Source of the DNA: Mercurialis annua | Lineage: Eukaryota; Streptophyta; Magnoliopsida; Malpighiales; Euphorbiaceae | Direction: 5' to 3' | Length of the DNA stretch: 64,000 nucleotides | Assembly (NCBI RefSeq): GCF_937616625.2 | Contig: NC_065570.1 | Coordinates: forward strand, 11,604,001 to 11,668,000 | In this document: one piece after another, positions 37,766-49,873 of the stretch | Numbering within the stretch: the stretch's first letter is position 1 | Layout: each line of letters starts with the position of its first letter | Notes under the pieces: generated by a model | What the model saw: only the letters and a program-made list of their open reading frames with translations | Database searches by the model: none | What the model was told of the DNA's origin: nothing | Program-made: the position numbers and the translations under genes

Positions 37766-37958
37766 TTTTTTTATAATAATTATTAAAAAAAAAAACATAG
37801 GCAACAGATTCCAAGTTTTGGTTTGTAAATGGATATAACAATTCTTGCTGGGAAATGTGAATCGTCGGAATTTGAAGATTTGCTTACAAATATTGCCTAT
37901 CTACACATACATTTTGTCTCTTTTGCGTGTCTTCGAATATCAATTCTTAACTCAATTG

Positions 37959-39383
37959 CAATGTTTTTAAAACCGGACCGGAATGGAAACCGGCTTCGTC
38001 GAGGGTTCATGGTTCAACCGGTTCAACCGGGTTGGATCGGATTTTTTAATTTTGATAAATATAAATTATTTAAATAAAAAATATATAATATTATAACTAG
38101 AAATATGATAAAATATTTAAATAATACTATTTTTTAGATTTTTATATATAAAAATTAAAATATAATTATAAATAATTAATGTTTAAGAGTATATAAAATA
38201 ATTAGTCTATATAAAAAAATCAATTTTAGTAAAAATAATTATTAAAACAAAATTATAATTTTTTTAAAATTTACAACCATAATATAAAAGTTTAATACTA
38301 AATATTAGGATGATATGTTTTAATGAAAAAAATATTATTAAACTTGATTTAGTTAAATATAATTATAATTGGTTAATTTTTAAAAATATTTACAATAATG
38401 CTTTTTATAAAAAAAATAGACAGCTTTTAAAAAAAAAATTAATTAATAATTATTTAACTGATAATTAATAATTTTTTAACTGATAATTAATAAGTATATT
38501 GTTTTTTAGAATAAAAATACTAAGTGATCAAACTTTAATGAATATTTCGTATTGAAATTTTTTATTATTCTAAGTATAATTTAAACAATAGCTATATACC
38601 TCTAAAAAAAACAATAGCTATGTAAAATAAAAAGTGTGCTGAAAAAAATATTAAAGTGTAATTTAGAAAAAAGTGTGCTTATAGGTTGTAGACTTGTAGT
38701 GTCTTGAGAAAATAAAAGAGAAAGAAAAAGAGTTAAAAACATCACATGAAAGAAAATATAAGACCTGGGCAACACTTATATTTTGGCTTAATTACTTAAA
38801 ATCCACTCACCTTGAACTTTTTTTTCGTTTATACCCTGACCTAGGAAAAAATTCATTTATACCCTGACGTATGTATTTATGTTTCACCTCTACCCCGAGA
38901 CACTAAATTAACCTCTTTTCATTTGAAAAAAAAATTAAAATAGTTCTTCATTTTTAACCTAAGCTAATTAGAGTTTAATTAAAAATGAATTTTTCTCTAA
39001 ATGAAGGACTATTTTAAACTTTTTTCTAAATGAAAAGAGGTTAATTTAGTGCCTCGGGGTAGAGGTGAAACATAAACACATACGTCGGGGTATAAATGAA
39101 TTTTTTTCTAGGTCAGGGTATAAACGAAAAAAAAGTTCAAGGTGGGTGGTTTTTAAATAATTAAGCTCTTATATTTTTGGGACAAAACAATGTTATTTTT
39201 GATCAGTTTATTCAAAAACCGGATTCTACCGGTTTGAATGGAAAACCGGATTTTACCGGTTTAACCCGTTTTTAACCGATTTTTAGTATATAGGAGTTTT
39301 AAGATATAACCGGACCGGACCGAGTGCCGGTTCCCGATTAATCCGGTCCGACCGTCCGGTCCGGTCCGGTTTTCAAAACATTG
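37959..39383. mobile_element. hAT-type non-autonomous element, 8-bp TSD
   Basis: The termini are CAATGTTTTTAAAACCGGACC and its near-complement at the right end. They are flanked by the exact 8-bp repeat CTCAATTG (37951-37958 and 39384-39391), the hAT signature. The subterminal regions are rich in AACCGGTT and CCGGTCCGG motifs. The interior is non-coding and contains a 384-bp Mutator-type MITE, so the element was about 1.0 kb before that insertion. Confidence 0.9.
38785..39168. mobile_element. Mutator-type MITE, 9-bp TSD, in hAT
   Basis: A 384-bp fold-back element begins GGCTTAATTACTTAAAA and ends with its near-complement. It is flanked by TTATATTTT (38776-38784 and 39169-39177). The arms carry inverted TATACCCTGAC and CACCTCTACCCCGAG motifs. 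A one-arm relative lies at 63349. Confidence 0.88.
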
Positions 39384-39391
39384 CTCAATTG

Positions 39392-40421
39392 ACCCCGAAT
39401 AATCTAGTAAAAAGTAAAATCTACAAATATGTGAATTAATAGATTGATTCCAGATTACAATTTTTAAACTTATCGATTTGAATAAATTTTAAAAATTAAA
39501 CATATCAACAGTTATTGATCCAGGTAAATCAAAATATTAATAAAAAATGTTTATTAAAATCTCAGATTTACATTTGAAGTTGGTAACAAATTGTAGCAAA
39601 TTCTCATTAACTGAATTAGAAGTCTCAGCTAGCTTTTATACTAAGCTGATTACAAGAAGAAAAGATTACTTCTACACTAAGCAATCTACTCTAATTCTGT
39701 TACAATTAACTAAGTAATAAACTCATGAAAAAGGCGTGACTATCCAGCTAATATCCAGCTCAGCAATCTAAGTGACTCTTCTCAGAATCCAATCAGAGGA
39801 TAGCAAGATAGTTGACAGCAGAAAATACTTATGCTGATAAATATCAAAAATAATAAAATTTTAAACCGAAATTAAAGAAATTTTTATGTAAAAATAATTA
39901 ATAATAAATATAAATTGGTGTTTCGGAAGGCAAAACGATTGCATTTGATTCAAAAGCAACATACAACACGAACAAAGCTCATACGTACCGATTTTTAGCT
40001 CATTTTTAATGAAATCTGGCCCAAAAAATGTCTAAATCGCATGCTTTGAATTTGAGCAAAATTATAAAACTGGCACTATCCAGATTTTAGATCAAATTCA
40101 TCAGGAATTCCAATTCTGCAAACATACCTGCATCAAATGATGGAATTTTAAATCATTTATGACATGTCTATGGTCAGACCACACCCTGTACTCTCCTTTC
40201 TTTGTCTTAATAATGTCACATCCCTTGTACCTCTCCCTTATATTTCCAACTACCCCACTCATAATAATAATGAAATTCCACATGGTGAATTAATCTAAAA
40301 TGTGTTTGTACTGTAACTAACGTACGTAATATTGAAAAAATTAATCTAAAATGTCTAGTGGAAGTTGATATATATGATGAGATGGATGAATAATTGTACA
40401 TACCAAAAACCAAAAGAAAAA
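39392..40421. other. Upstream region of BAHD gene 2
   Basis: AT-rich non-coding flank. It presumably holds the promoter of the downstream acyltransferase gene. An upstream in-frame ATG at 40365 exists, but the start at 40422 is preferred because it matches the paralogue. Confidence 0.45.
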
Positions 40422-41807
40422 ATGGAGATTGAGAGAATTTCAGAAAGCTTCATCAAACCCTCTTCACCAACACCTATTCAACTCAAAACCTATAATATTT
40501 GTCTAATAGATCAATTTCTCATGTACGGTGTCGACATTCCATTGCTTTTCTTTTACTCCATTAATGAAGATTCCATTTCCGAAAGCTCTCATTTGCTCAA
40601 ACAATCTTTATCCGAGACCCTAACGCATTATTACCCGCTTGCCGGAAGGATTAAAGACCATCTTTCTGTCGATTGTAACGACGAAGGCGTATATTACGCA
40701 GAGGCTCGAGCTAATATTCGTCTTTCTGAATATTTTAGCAGATCTGATTTCATTGTACTAATGGATAGCTTCATGCCGAGAGAGGTAAGTTGTCGCGAAT
40801 CATCCCCCGGATCGTTTGTCGTTACGATTCAGGTAACTACCTTTGCTTGTGGTAGCATTGCTATCGGTTTGTTTTGCTCTCACATGGTCATGGATGCAGC
40901 TTCATTGACTTCATTCATAAAAGCTTGGGCTGCTTCAACCTTATCCAACCCTAACCCAAATACTAAAGAAGCTATCACAGATACTCCCAATTTTGACGGC
41001 GCCGCTATTTTTCCCCATTATGATGCGTTTCCGAGAGAAGCAACCATGTCGTCTTTCGACGGACCTTTTCTGAAACCGGGGAAGCTTGCTTCAAGGTCAT
41101 TTGTGTTTGACGAGTCGAGTCTTTCTTTACTTAAGGCGCAAGCAATCAATTCAAGAGTTGAAAACCCTACACGGATTGAAGCAGTTACTTCATTTCTTTT
41201 CGAATGCATCTCGGAAATTCTAACAGAAAAATCAGGTATTAGTAAGCCATTTGCATTTACATATCTTGTGAGTTGGAAACGAAAAGTTATACCGCGGCTA
41301 CCGGAAAATTTATTCGGAAATTTTATTTGGATGGCGTCTGGTTTATCTCCTCCTGAGGAAACTAAACTGAGTAGCTTAGTATGCAAAGTGAGGGAAGCGA
41401 TTTGGAAAATCAACTCCGATTTTGTGAAGGATAACATACAGAGCGACGGAGCATTCTCGAAGCTGGCCAAGACGATTAAAGAAACACGGAAAGAATTTAC
41501 GAGCTCGGAGTTTCCGAACGGAGTGAATTTTGTTATGGTTAGTAGTTTATGCAACTTGGGACTATACGAAGTTGATTTCGGATGGGGAAAGCCTGTATGG
41601 GTGACTTGCGTGGATGTGCCGATAGATGATTCAAGTAATGTGCTGTTGAATTCAATGGTGATTATGGATTCAAGAATTGGGAAAGGAATTGAAGCATGGG
41701 TTTTCATGGATGAACAAGAATTGAGATTACTGGAGAAATATGAAAAGCTGATTGCACTTGCTTCTGTTAATCCAAGTCCTCTAAAAATCAGACCTGCTAG
41801 TTTATGA
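40422..41807 (+). CDS. BAHD acyltransferase 2 (vinorine synthase-like), intronless
   Basis: A single-exon, 461-residue cytosolic CoA-dependent acyltransferase. The start MEIERISESFIKPSSPTP aligns with BAHD 1. The catalytic HxxxD is intact (CSHMVMDAA) and DFGWG is present as VDFGWGKPVWVT near the C-terminus. The frame reads straight through the point where BAHD 1 has its 839-bp intron (SFIKAWAAST here against SFVK/CWAAIAC there). The two genes are clearly paralogues, in the same orientation and about 17 kb apart. Acyl donor and acceptor are unknown. No poly(A) tail or flanking direct repeat suggesting retroposition was noticed. Confidence 0.94.
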   Translation: MEIERISESFIKPSSPTPIQLKTYNICLIDQFLMYGVDIPLLFFYSINEDSISESSHLLKQSLSETLTHYYPLAGRIKDHLSVDCNDEGVYYAEARANIRLSEYFSRSDFIVLMDSFMPREVSCRESSPGSFVVTIQVTTFACGSIAIGLFCSHMVMDAASLTSFIKAWAASTLSNPNPNTKEAITDTPNFDGAAIFPHYDAFPREATMSSFDGPFLKPGKLASRSFVFDESSLSLLKAQAINSRVENPTRIEAVTSFLFECISEILTEKSGISKPFAFTYLVSWKRKVIPRLPENLFGNFIWMASGLSPPEETKLSSLVCKVREAIWKINSDFVKDNIQSDGAFSKLAKTIKETRKEFTSSEFPNGVNFVMVSSLCNLGLYEVDFGWGKPVWVTCVDVPIDDSSNVLLNSMVIMDSRIGKGIEAWVFMDEQELRLLEKYEKLIALASVNPSPLKIRPASL

Positions 41808-42703
41808 GATCATCCATGACCTACAACTCGGCAGAAGACATGATAATCCGCTTTTGTTTCAGTGTTAATGGTTGGAGTTTCCTAAATGAATATTTGCTAT
41901 ATTGTCTTGCAATGTCCTCTTTAGTTTTTGGCTTGTAATGTCATAATGATTTGTTACTATTTTCATATTGATAATTATCATATTATTATTTTCAATTTAA
42001 TTATTTATAACAAAATTATGAGCTTAATCATTAAAAGTAAAATATCACTTCTTTCCGACTTTATCCTTTAAAAGACGTCAATTTTGACCTAATTTCAATA
42101 AGTGCATTTTAATTTTAGCCAACCATTCCTATTAACCAATAAAAAAAAGTCAAATCTTTTCAATTTGTTTCATTTATGACTAAATCTAAAAAAAAAAATC
42201 AATCGCTACATATTTATTAAAATTAGACTATAGTTGACGAAATCAAAAAAGTTTGTTCATAAATTTAAATAATTTAATCGAAAAAGTTTGTGATTTTAAA
42301 TATTAACTTAAATATTAAATATAATAAATAATCAAATCTATTAATATATAAACATATAAAATTATTTATAAATTGATAATTTAATGGTTCAGTTTGTTTA
42401 TTAATATTTTTAATTTAAAAAAAATAACTGAACCGAATAGAAACGTAAATTGAAATCCCAACTTGTTCGATGTGGTAATTGCACCTGCGTCTCTCTGTTA
42501 ACTCACACAATTGCATACCATGAAAAGTGAAAACATAATCTTTGGCTAGTCGAACCTGAGAGCAGGAGAGCACACCGTTGAAACCTCAGAAAAGGAGACT
42601 ACAAACAACAGCTTCGACACAAAGAAAAGTGATTCCTGGAACTTTTAAGGCTTACATATATTCAGGTACGAGTTGTATAAATAAATCTGCATCGAATAGC
42701 ACA
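41808..42703. other. Spacer between convergent BAHD 2 and DAPF
   Basis: AT-rich non-coding sequence holding the 3' ends of both genes. No repeat with clear ends was identified. Confidence 0.5.
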
Positions 42704-45595
42704 TCAGAGGGCAACCGAACCGTAGAACACAACTTCAGCCGGTCCAGTCATATATACATGATTATCTTCCTCTCTCCACTCAATTTGTAATGGTCCCCCA
42801 GGCAGATCAACTGTGCAATTCTGTTTCATGATCATCCACAAGTATTAGATAAAAAAAATACAGGCGAACTCTAAATAAGTTGATCAAGCAAACTGTACAA
42901 AAATATGCAGTTCCATTCAACGGAAACCTCGAGGAATACAAAAGAAGTTTACAGACTTGCTAAATTATCATTTAATTGGGAATAAATTATTTTAATTGCC
43001 TAACTGTAAACTGTTTCCTAAATTCTTCAAAAATGAATTACCCAAAAAAAGGAACAAAATTAACTTGAAAAAGTTTATATATTCAGCACAGATATTTATT
43101 CGGAACTAGACGTTGCTCATCCTTATCAGAGTCCGATCATATTTTACAGACTTGTTACAACTTACCCTCCCAGCACGACCCTCAAGAACAGCAGCGACAA
43201 CTGTTGCACATGCTCCAGTTCCACAGGCCAAAGTTGCTCCTGAAGCATAAAATAACTGATTAGCTCGCCACACAATTTCTTGGAAAGGATCAGGACATGC
43301 AACAAAATCTTGTCCAGCTAACCATTAGCTATGAAATATCTTCAAGAAAATAAAATTTTCATATATGAAAACGAACCTGCTCCGCGCTCCCACACTCGCA
43401 TTTTGAGATGTGAGTGGGAGTGAACTTGCACAAATTCTGCATGATAAAATCCAAAAGGAAAGATTAACCATAAATCTAATAATAAATGATTGTAAAAGTG
43501 GACAACGGCAGAGCACAGTCAACAGCAAAGAACCAAAGTTGTTTAAGATGGATATTCGCAATAAAATTTTACTGTTTCATACACTTCGTTGTTGCATATC
43601 CAATACAGGTCTTCTTAGCCAAAAATTCTGTTTATAAAAATTGCAGAAGAATACTTGTACAGTTTTGCCAGATAATGCCTAAAAAAAAATATTTGCAAAT
43701 GACTGCTCGTAGCACCAGGCACAAGCTTGAAATAATACAAGGCGTTAAAAAAAATCATAAGATCTGACAAGCATATCTTATGAATTAGAGCATAACCATT
43801 AACAAGTGAAGATGAACGTAGGTATGCATGTTTGTATGAGCATGCATAGGCCACAATGACAATGTATTATGCAACCTCTGGCTAAAAATGTTGAATGTTA
43901 TTGAAATTGAAGCATATTAGATGATGCTTATTTTTTTCTGGACCATCACCAATACCTATCCATAATTTTTGTAATTTTCTTTATGGAAAATAAGTTAATA
44001 CGGAGTACTTTTTATGAAAATTGTCACTGCAGGATCTAGATACAATAATAATGAACTAATTACTGACATCATTTTATGGACTCCAAACTAAAAGAAAATG
44101 CAGAAATTTCAAGCAGTCGTCACGTCTACACTTACATCAGGATAAATATATAAGGAAATTTTTGAATATTTTGCACCATAAAACTTTTTAACGCATAAAA
44201 ATACAAGAGAGAATGGCAAGTTGTTCAAGTTGCATGACATTGATCACATAAAAGATGAAACTAACCTGTGTTTGTTCGTGCTGGGAACACCGCATGATGC
44301 TCAAACTTGGGGCCAATTTCAGCCAAGTTTAGTTCATCAACCTGCAAATCCTGTTCAAAATATAGACATGATGAAAAGTAAGAACATGAAAAACAAAGTG
44401 ACAGCTCAGCAAACAATAAAGTGTCTTGCAAATGACCAGCTTAAATTTTTCAAGTCGTCTTGCTTTAATTTGCCCTTTGGAGCCCAAGCCATCAGGTTCA
44501 GTAAAACCATAATGAAAAGCCATACACATGAAGGTATTTCATTTTACTCAGCAGTAAACTATTCTCTAAGAAATGGTGTGCGTTCTCTAAGCTAACGCTT
44601 TTCGGATTGGTGCGCGTAAATCGTAGTCTTTAAATATTCAGAACAACAAACTAATAATTACAGCTAGAACTTGTTGGATACTAAGCCTTATACAATAAGA
44701 TCAATTACTTCCAACATAAATACTAGTCCCATCAAATGTGAAACAAAAGATTGCGAAAACACTCACCTGATTATCTTTGCTTCCAAAAGTTATACAATGA
44801 GGATTTCCCATACTAACACAAGTCAGATTCCAAGCTACACCATCAACATTCAGTTCCGCTTTAACAACAGCATCACCTTGATTCGCCGCCAACGTCGTAG
44901 GCACATCCGACGCTTTAAGTATAGGCTCACCCATATCAACCTTAACCTTCTTATCCTCCTGAATTTCAGGAACAATCAAACCAGCACCAGTATGCACAGT
45001 AAAACTCTGTTTCCCTTCCAAATTCTCCAACTCCGCGACGAACCTAGCAAAACACCGAACGCCATTACCGCACATCTCCGGTTCACTACCGTCCGAGTTA
45101 AATATCCTCATGGTATAATCAGTGCCGTTTGTCCCTGGCATTACAAATATCACTCCATCTGCACCAATTCCAAAGTTCCTATGGCAAAGCCTCGCCGCCT
45201 GTTCCGGCGTAACCCTAGGTTCCATTGAATCCCTATTATCAACCTAATCAAAAACAATATTTCAAAAGTTAATAATTATTACTGAAAAAATAATCAAAAA
45301 CGATTATATTCAAATTATTTACCAAAATAAAGTCATTGCCGAGTCCTTGATATTTGACAAAGTGAAGAACTCCGCTCTCTCGTTTATCAAGAAAAGAAGC
45401 GGTTGACACTTTCTCGGAAATTTCAGTTCTCATAGAAACGGCCGCAGCAGATACTGATAATAATAACCTATAATTAGGTTTAAGAGAACACAGTTTCAGA
45501 GACGAGACAGACCGGAAACCGGCGATGGAGGATAACGAGTTACGAGTTGACGGCGTTAATGTGTTAGAAATGGCGGCGGCTGCTGCTATTGCCAT
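42704..45595 (-). CDS. DAPF: Diaminopimelate epimerase, plastid, six exons
   Basis: Converts LL- to meso-diaminopimelate, the penultimate step of lysine synthesis, in plastids. Exons fit as 45323-45595, 44767-45243, 44266-44341, 43377-43436, 43166-43239 and 42704-42820, giving 358 residues. The N-terminus is Ala/Ser-rich and fits a transit peptide (about residues 1-55). The enzyme core starts at [19 protein letters not shown]. Both catalytic cysteines are present: EMCGNGVRC in exon 2 and LACGTGACA in exon 5. The end, [10 protein letters not shown], is a typical plant DapF C-terminus. The 5' end faces the PPR gene 147 bp away. Confidence 0.96.
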
Positions 45596-45742
45596 GGCTG
45601 CTAAGTTTGTTCAGTTTTTTTTTGACAGTGCGCTGACGTTAGATATGGCTCACGCTTTTTAGGGTTTTATTTTGTACCAATGTAGTGAGCGGGTCACTGG
45701 TTAGACCCGCCCAAGAAAGGAAAAAAACCGCCAAAAGCTGAC
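45596..45742. promoter_or_regulatory. Putative bidirectional promoter DAPF/PPR
   Basis: Only 147 bp separate the two divergent start codons, so both 5' leaders and core promoters must overlap here or extend into the genes. No TATA box was evident. Confidence 0.6.
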
Positions 45743-47296
45743 ATGAAAAACTATAGATTGTCTCTGTCTCTTGCTTTACGCAGAAATACTCACAGTATAG
45801 CTTGGGGAAATGTCGATAGACCCGAATTTTCGCCTATTTCATCGGACATTTCATTACAGAATTTGGAAATTAGCTTCACGAAGAATGTTCATAAACTATT
45901 CGACGAAATGCCTGACCAAGATGTTTTATCGGTCACGACTTTAATTGGGCGGTTTGCTAGGCGGCATCAGTATAAAGAAGCTATATGTGTATTTTCGAGA
46001 ATGTTTTTGGTGAATATTAAGCCGAATGAGTATACATTTGCTACTGTTATTCACTCGTCGACTGTAATTAAGGATATTTATTCGGGAATGCAGTTTCATG
46101 CTTGTGCGATGAAGATGGGGCTTCATTCTAGTGTGTTTGTGGGTAGTGCGATGTTGAACTATTACGCCAAGTTGTGTTCGATTGAGGAAGCTCGGATTGC
46201 TTTTGACGATATTCGAAATCCTAATGTTGTGTCCTACACGACTTTGATACATGGTTACTTGAAGAAAGGGAGGAGCGTTGATGCTCTTCGGCTTTTTAAA
46301 GAGATGCCTGAAAGAAATGTGGTGTCGTGGAATGCAGTGATTGGGGGGTTTAGCCAAATGGGTCACAATGAAGAGGCTGTAGATCTTTTTGTTGAAATGC
46401 TGAGAGAAGGTTTCGTGCCTGATCAATCTACATTTCCTTGTCTCATTACTGCAGCTTCAAATATTGCTTCACTTGGAATTGGCAAAAGTTTTCATGCTTG
46501 GGTTGTTAAGTCCTTGTGTAGCTCTAACGTGTTTATTGGAAATTCTTTAGTTAGCTTTTACGCAAAATGTGGAAGCATGGAAGATAGTCTCTTGGTGTTT
46601 GATGAACTTCCTGATCGAAATATTGTATCATGGAATGCTGTAATTTGTGGTTTTGCACAGAATGGAAGAGGAGAGGATGCGGTAATCTTCTTTGAGAGGA
46701 TGAGAGTTGCAGCAAGATTGAGACCTAATAGTGTTACTCTTCTTGGCCTTTTATGGGCTTGTAATCACGCTGGTCTTGTCGAAAAGGGTTATTCATACTT
46801 CAACCAAATAAGGGTTGAAGAACCTGGCATGTTGAAACCTGAACACTATGCCTGTATGGTTGATTTACTCTCTCGTTTTGGTCGTTTGAACGAAGCAGCA
46901 AGGTTTCTTCACGATCTGCCTTTTGATCCAGGAATTGGGTTCTGGAAAGCATTACTTGGAGGATGTCATATCCACTCAAATACAGAATTGAGCGACTTAG
47001 TAGCTCAGAAGATCATAGCTTTGGATCCTGAAGATGTTTCATCATATGTAATGCTGTCAAATGCTTATTCCGCTGCTGGAAAATGGCAGAACGTGTCAGC
47101 GATAAGGAGGGAAATGAAAGAGAAGGGATTAAAAAGGATTCCAGGTTGTAGTTGGATGGAAGTTCAAAGCAAAATTCATGTCTTTGTTAATAGCGACAAG
47201 AGTCATCACGAAAAGGATGACATTTACAGTTTCTTGAACTTTTGTATTGAGCAGTTGAGAGACACTGAAAACACCCCATTTTTAGTAGACTATTAA
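45743..47296 (+). CDS. PLS-type pentatricopeptide repeat protein, E class
   Basis: An intronless 517-residue PPR protein, predicted to bind a specific organelle RNA and direct processing or editing. Tandem repeats run from about residue 50 (KLFDEMPDQDVLSVTTLIG) to about 430, with PLS spacing; examples are MPERNVVSWNAVIGGFSQMG and LPDRNIVSWNAVICGFAQNG. The C-terminus has the E/E+ motifs (CSWMEVQSKIHVFVNSDKSH) and no DYW domain. From memory of that family, it most resembles Arabidopsis At5g42450 (PCMP-E102), predicted mitochondrial. The N-terminal residues are basic and hydrophobic, compatible with targeting. Target RNA unknown. Confidence 0.94.
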   Translation: MKNYRLSLSLALRRNTHSIAWGNVDRPEFSPISSDISLQNLEISFTKNVHKLFDEMPDQDVLSVTTLIGRFARRHQYKEAICVFSRMFLVNIKPNEYTFATVIHSSTVIKDIYSGMQFHACAMKMGLHSSVFVGSAMLNYYAKLCSIEEARIAFDDIRNPNVVSYTTLIHGYLKKGRSVDALRLFKEMPERNVVSWNAVIGGFSQMGHNEEAVDLFVEMLREGFVPDQSTFPCLITAASNIASLGIGKSFHAWVVKSLCSSNVFIGNSLVSFYAKCGSMEDSLLVFDELPDRNIVSWNAVICGFAQNGRGEDAVIFFERMRVAARLRPNSVTLLGLLWACNHAGLVEKGYSYFNQIRVEEPGMLKPEHYACMVDLLSRFGRLNEAARFLHDLPFDPGIGFWKALLGGCHIHSNTELSDLVAQKIIALDPEDVSSYVMLSNAYSAAGKWQNVSAIRREMKEKGLKRIPGCSWMEVQSKIHVFVNSDKSHHEKDDIYSFLNFCIEQLRDTENTPFLVDY

Positions 47297-48727
47297 CATA
47301 AGCATTTTAATCATTGTTTCCTAAGGAAGGAAATTGCTTCATGCCATTTATAGAACTGTGATGATTGATGAGTCAAACTGAGCTTATTGCAAGAATGGTT
47401 TGATACCTGAACCTATGGCGATGCTAACTGAAGAGCACATTCACGTCAGCCACAGGGACATTGATCGGCAGGTATGTCAGTTGAAACAATTGTAAATGCA
47501 TTGGCCATGGTGTATTATATGTAAACAGACATACAAAATGAAATGCTAATAACCTTAAAGTGATTTCTATAAGAATATTATGGTACAGAGCAATGATCAT
47601 CTTGGACCTACTTAAGGCACAACAAGTATTTTTCCTAATTGAAAACTATTAGTGGTGATTAAACTACTCCAACAAAAAAGGAGTTTTGTTATATTTTTCA
47701 TATGTTAAGGGCGAGGCTCAAACAAGGAGGAAAGCCTACGCAACATGGAATACTTCAGGAGTTATATGTAAGCACAGATCCGAAAATTTCTGAATAGGTC
47801 AATCTTTCGAACTGCTGCTGAATCTATGGACAGGCAAGAGATAATCCAGCGAACTAAAACATCTTAGCAACTGGAATGGGAATAGCCTAAACTGTGAGAA
47901 TGGATTGAGGGAGAGCAATACAAGCTAGTGCTGCTAGGCGAAGTGGTTTAAATCTGTTCAAGTATGTTCTGCATGGGAAATCGTAGTTTTTGCTCTGACT
48001 TTGGTAGAGTTCTCGACAAATAATTGCGTTTTGAAGTGTGTAAATATGAGATCTCATCATAATTATATGAACTAAAATTAGGCAACTGCTTTGACTGTTT
48101 CTTGACCGGGTTTCTTCGCGAAACTGATAGGATAGCAGCATGAGACGGAAACCATTTTGTAATCACTTGATGTTTTTGCACATTCTCCGTTAGCTTTTAG
48201 CTCCAGTTTCTTGCAAACAGCAAAGAACAATGTACATCTTTTCAGACATACTTCTATCCAAACTATTGTTTTCTTGACAGAAACAAGCACTTTTTGCACC
48301 TCAACTATAAAAGAAGACTAATGAATTTGGGATAAAGGATTGTTTAACTCCCTGAACTTGGCACCAGAGGTAAATTAACAAAATATGAACCATTTCTAAC
48401 AAAAGAATCCATAAACTTCCCAATTTAATTCATTTTTACTTTAAATATATAACACGTGCAGAAAAATAAGAAATATTATTTTCGTAAAAGATAGGTTTAT
48501 TTTATTTTAGACCTTTCAAATTATAGACTTATTTTTAATTTCCAAAAGTAATTAATTAATAAATATCTAAAATGTCTTTAATTAATTTAAAAATTTGATT
48601 AATTAAATTAAATTAGTCTAGCAGTAATCATTAATGCTTTTTGATTCAATATGAAAAATAATTTCATAAATGAATCATTTTAAACAACTAATTAACCAAA
48701 TTGTATTTGAAAAATGAATATATTAGA
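47297..48727. other. PPR 3' flank, no gene recognised
   Basis: Contains the PPR 3' UTR and about 1 kb of low-complexity sequence. Overlapping minus-strand frames near 47.9-48.3 kb show no family features and no clear splice context. Confidence 0.4.
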
Positions 48728-48729
48728 TA

Positions 48730-49414
48730 GGGTTAATTTCATAAAAAAATCACGACCTTCACACGAAATTTCATTTTAATCACGATCTTTAAAAGCTGTC
48801 ATATAAAATCATGACCTTTCATTTTTTTTTTCAAATCTATCATTTCAGTTTATTATTTTTTTGGTTAATTCCATAAAAAGTCACGATCTTTACACGAATT
48901 TTCATTTTAATCACGACTTTTAAAAATTGCCATATAAAACCATGACCTTTCATTTTTTTTTTCAAATCTATCACCGACTATTTACCTTTCATTTTTTTTC
49001 AAACTTGCCGGATTATGGTGGCCACGGCATCAAAAATACACCAAAAATTAGTTTGGTGATAGATTTGAAAAAAAATGAAAGGTCGTGGTTTTATATGGCA
49101 ATTTTTAAAAATCGTGATTAAAATAAAAATTCGTATAAAGGTCGTGATTTTTTATGGAATTAACCTTTTTTTTTACTAAATTCTTCATTATATCATTAAT
49201 TCAATTTCCAAATTATAAATGACACCAAATATTATTATCTTTCGGTTAGTGTATGTAGGATTAGTAATTTTTCGTTAGAAAACATATACTATCGAATTTT
49301 ACTTCGGTGATAGATTTGAAACAAAATAAAAGGTCGTGCCTTTAAATGCCAACTTTAAAAAAACTGTGATTAAAATGATATTTCGTATAAAAACCGTGAT
49401 TTTTTATAGAATTA
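48730..49414. mobile_element. Two nested GTCACGACC MITEs
   Basis: The outer copy begins GGGTTAATTTCATAAAAAA near 48730 and ends AGAATTAACC near 49414. An inner copy (about 48873-49166) begins GGTTAATTCCATAAAAAGTC and ends GGAATTAACC. Both belong to the family of the 1179-1499 element, with ACGACCTTTACACG arms. Target duplications are unclear at these copies. Confidence 0.65.
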
Positions 49415-49873
49415 ACCTTATTAAATAAATGGGCTTTTTACTCAAATAACCAACATTCATGTTTGATTTACTTTTATACCAACACATATTTGACATTTTA
49501 AAACTACCATGCAAGGGAGAAATTATTACTTTTATACCATTCACATAAATAGAACCCTAATAAAACAAACCCTCATAATTACAATTATTTTCTCTCTCCT
49601 CAAATTTCTCTCTCCTTTCTCTTTCAATTCACCTTTCACACAAATCTCTGATTTCACTACAAAAAAAGAGATGTAAGAGGACCAAAAAAATAGTTCTCTA
49701 TTCATAAGAAAATGGTCCTCTAATGTTTTGGGGACAACTAAATTGGTCCCCATACTTCGTCCCTATTGCCTCCGTCCCCAATTCTTTAGGGGACGAAAAG
49801 AGAAAAGTTGTCCCCATTTTTGGGATGATTGTTGTCCCTAACTACGGGGACGAAAGTCATCTCCTTATATAAG

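Noticed and set aside
40365..40421. Upstream in-frame ATG for BAHD 2
   Set aside because: Would add 19 residues not matched in the paralogue; the ATG at 40422 aligns exactly with the start of BAHD 1.
41018..41707. 229-codon open frame on the minus strand
   Set aside because: It is antisense to the well-supported BAHD gene 2 and has no family features of its own.
44671..45228. 185-codon open frame on the plus strand
   Set aside because: It lies over DAPF exon 2 in antisense; the minus-strand reading has both sequence motifs and splice sites.
45941..46426. 161-codon open frame opposite the PPR gene
   Set aside because: Shadow of the PPR coding sequence; no independent support.
47887..48299. 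Minus-strand frames of 70-84 codons downstream of the PPR gene
   Set aside because: No motif, no splice partner, and two frames overlap each other; not distinguishable from chance.
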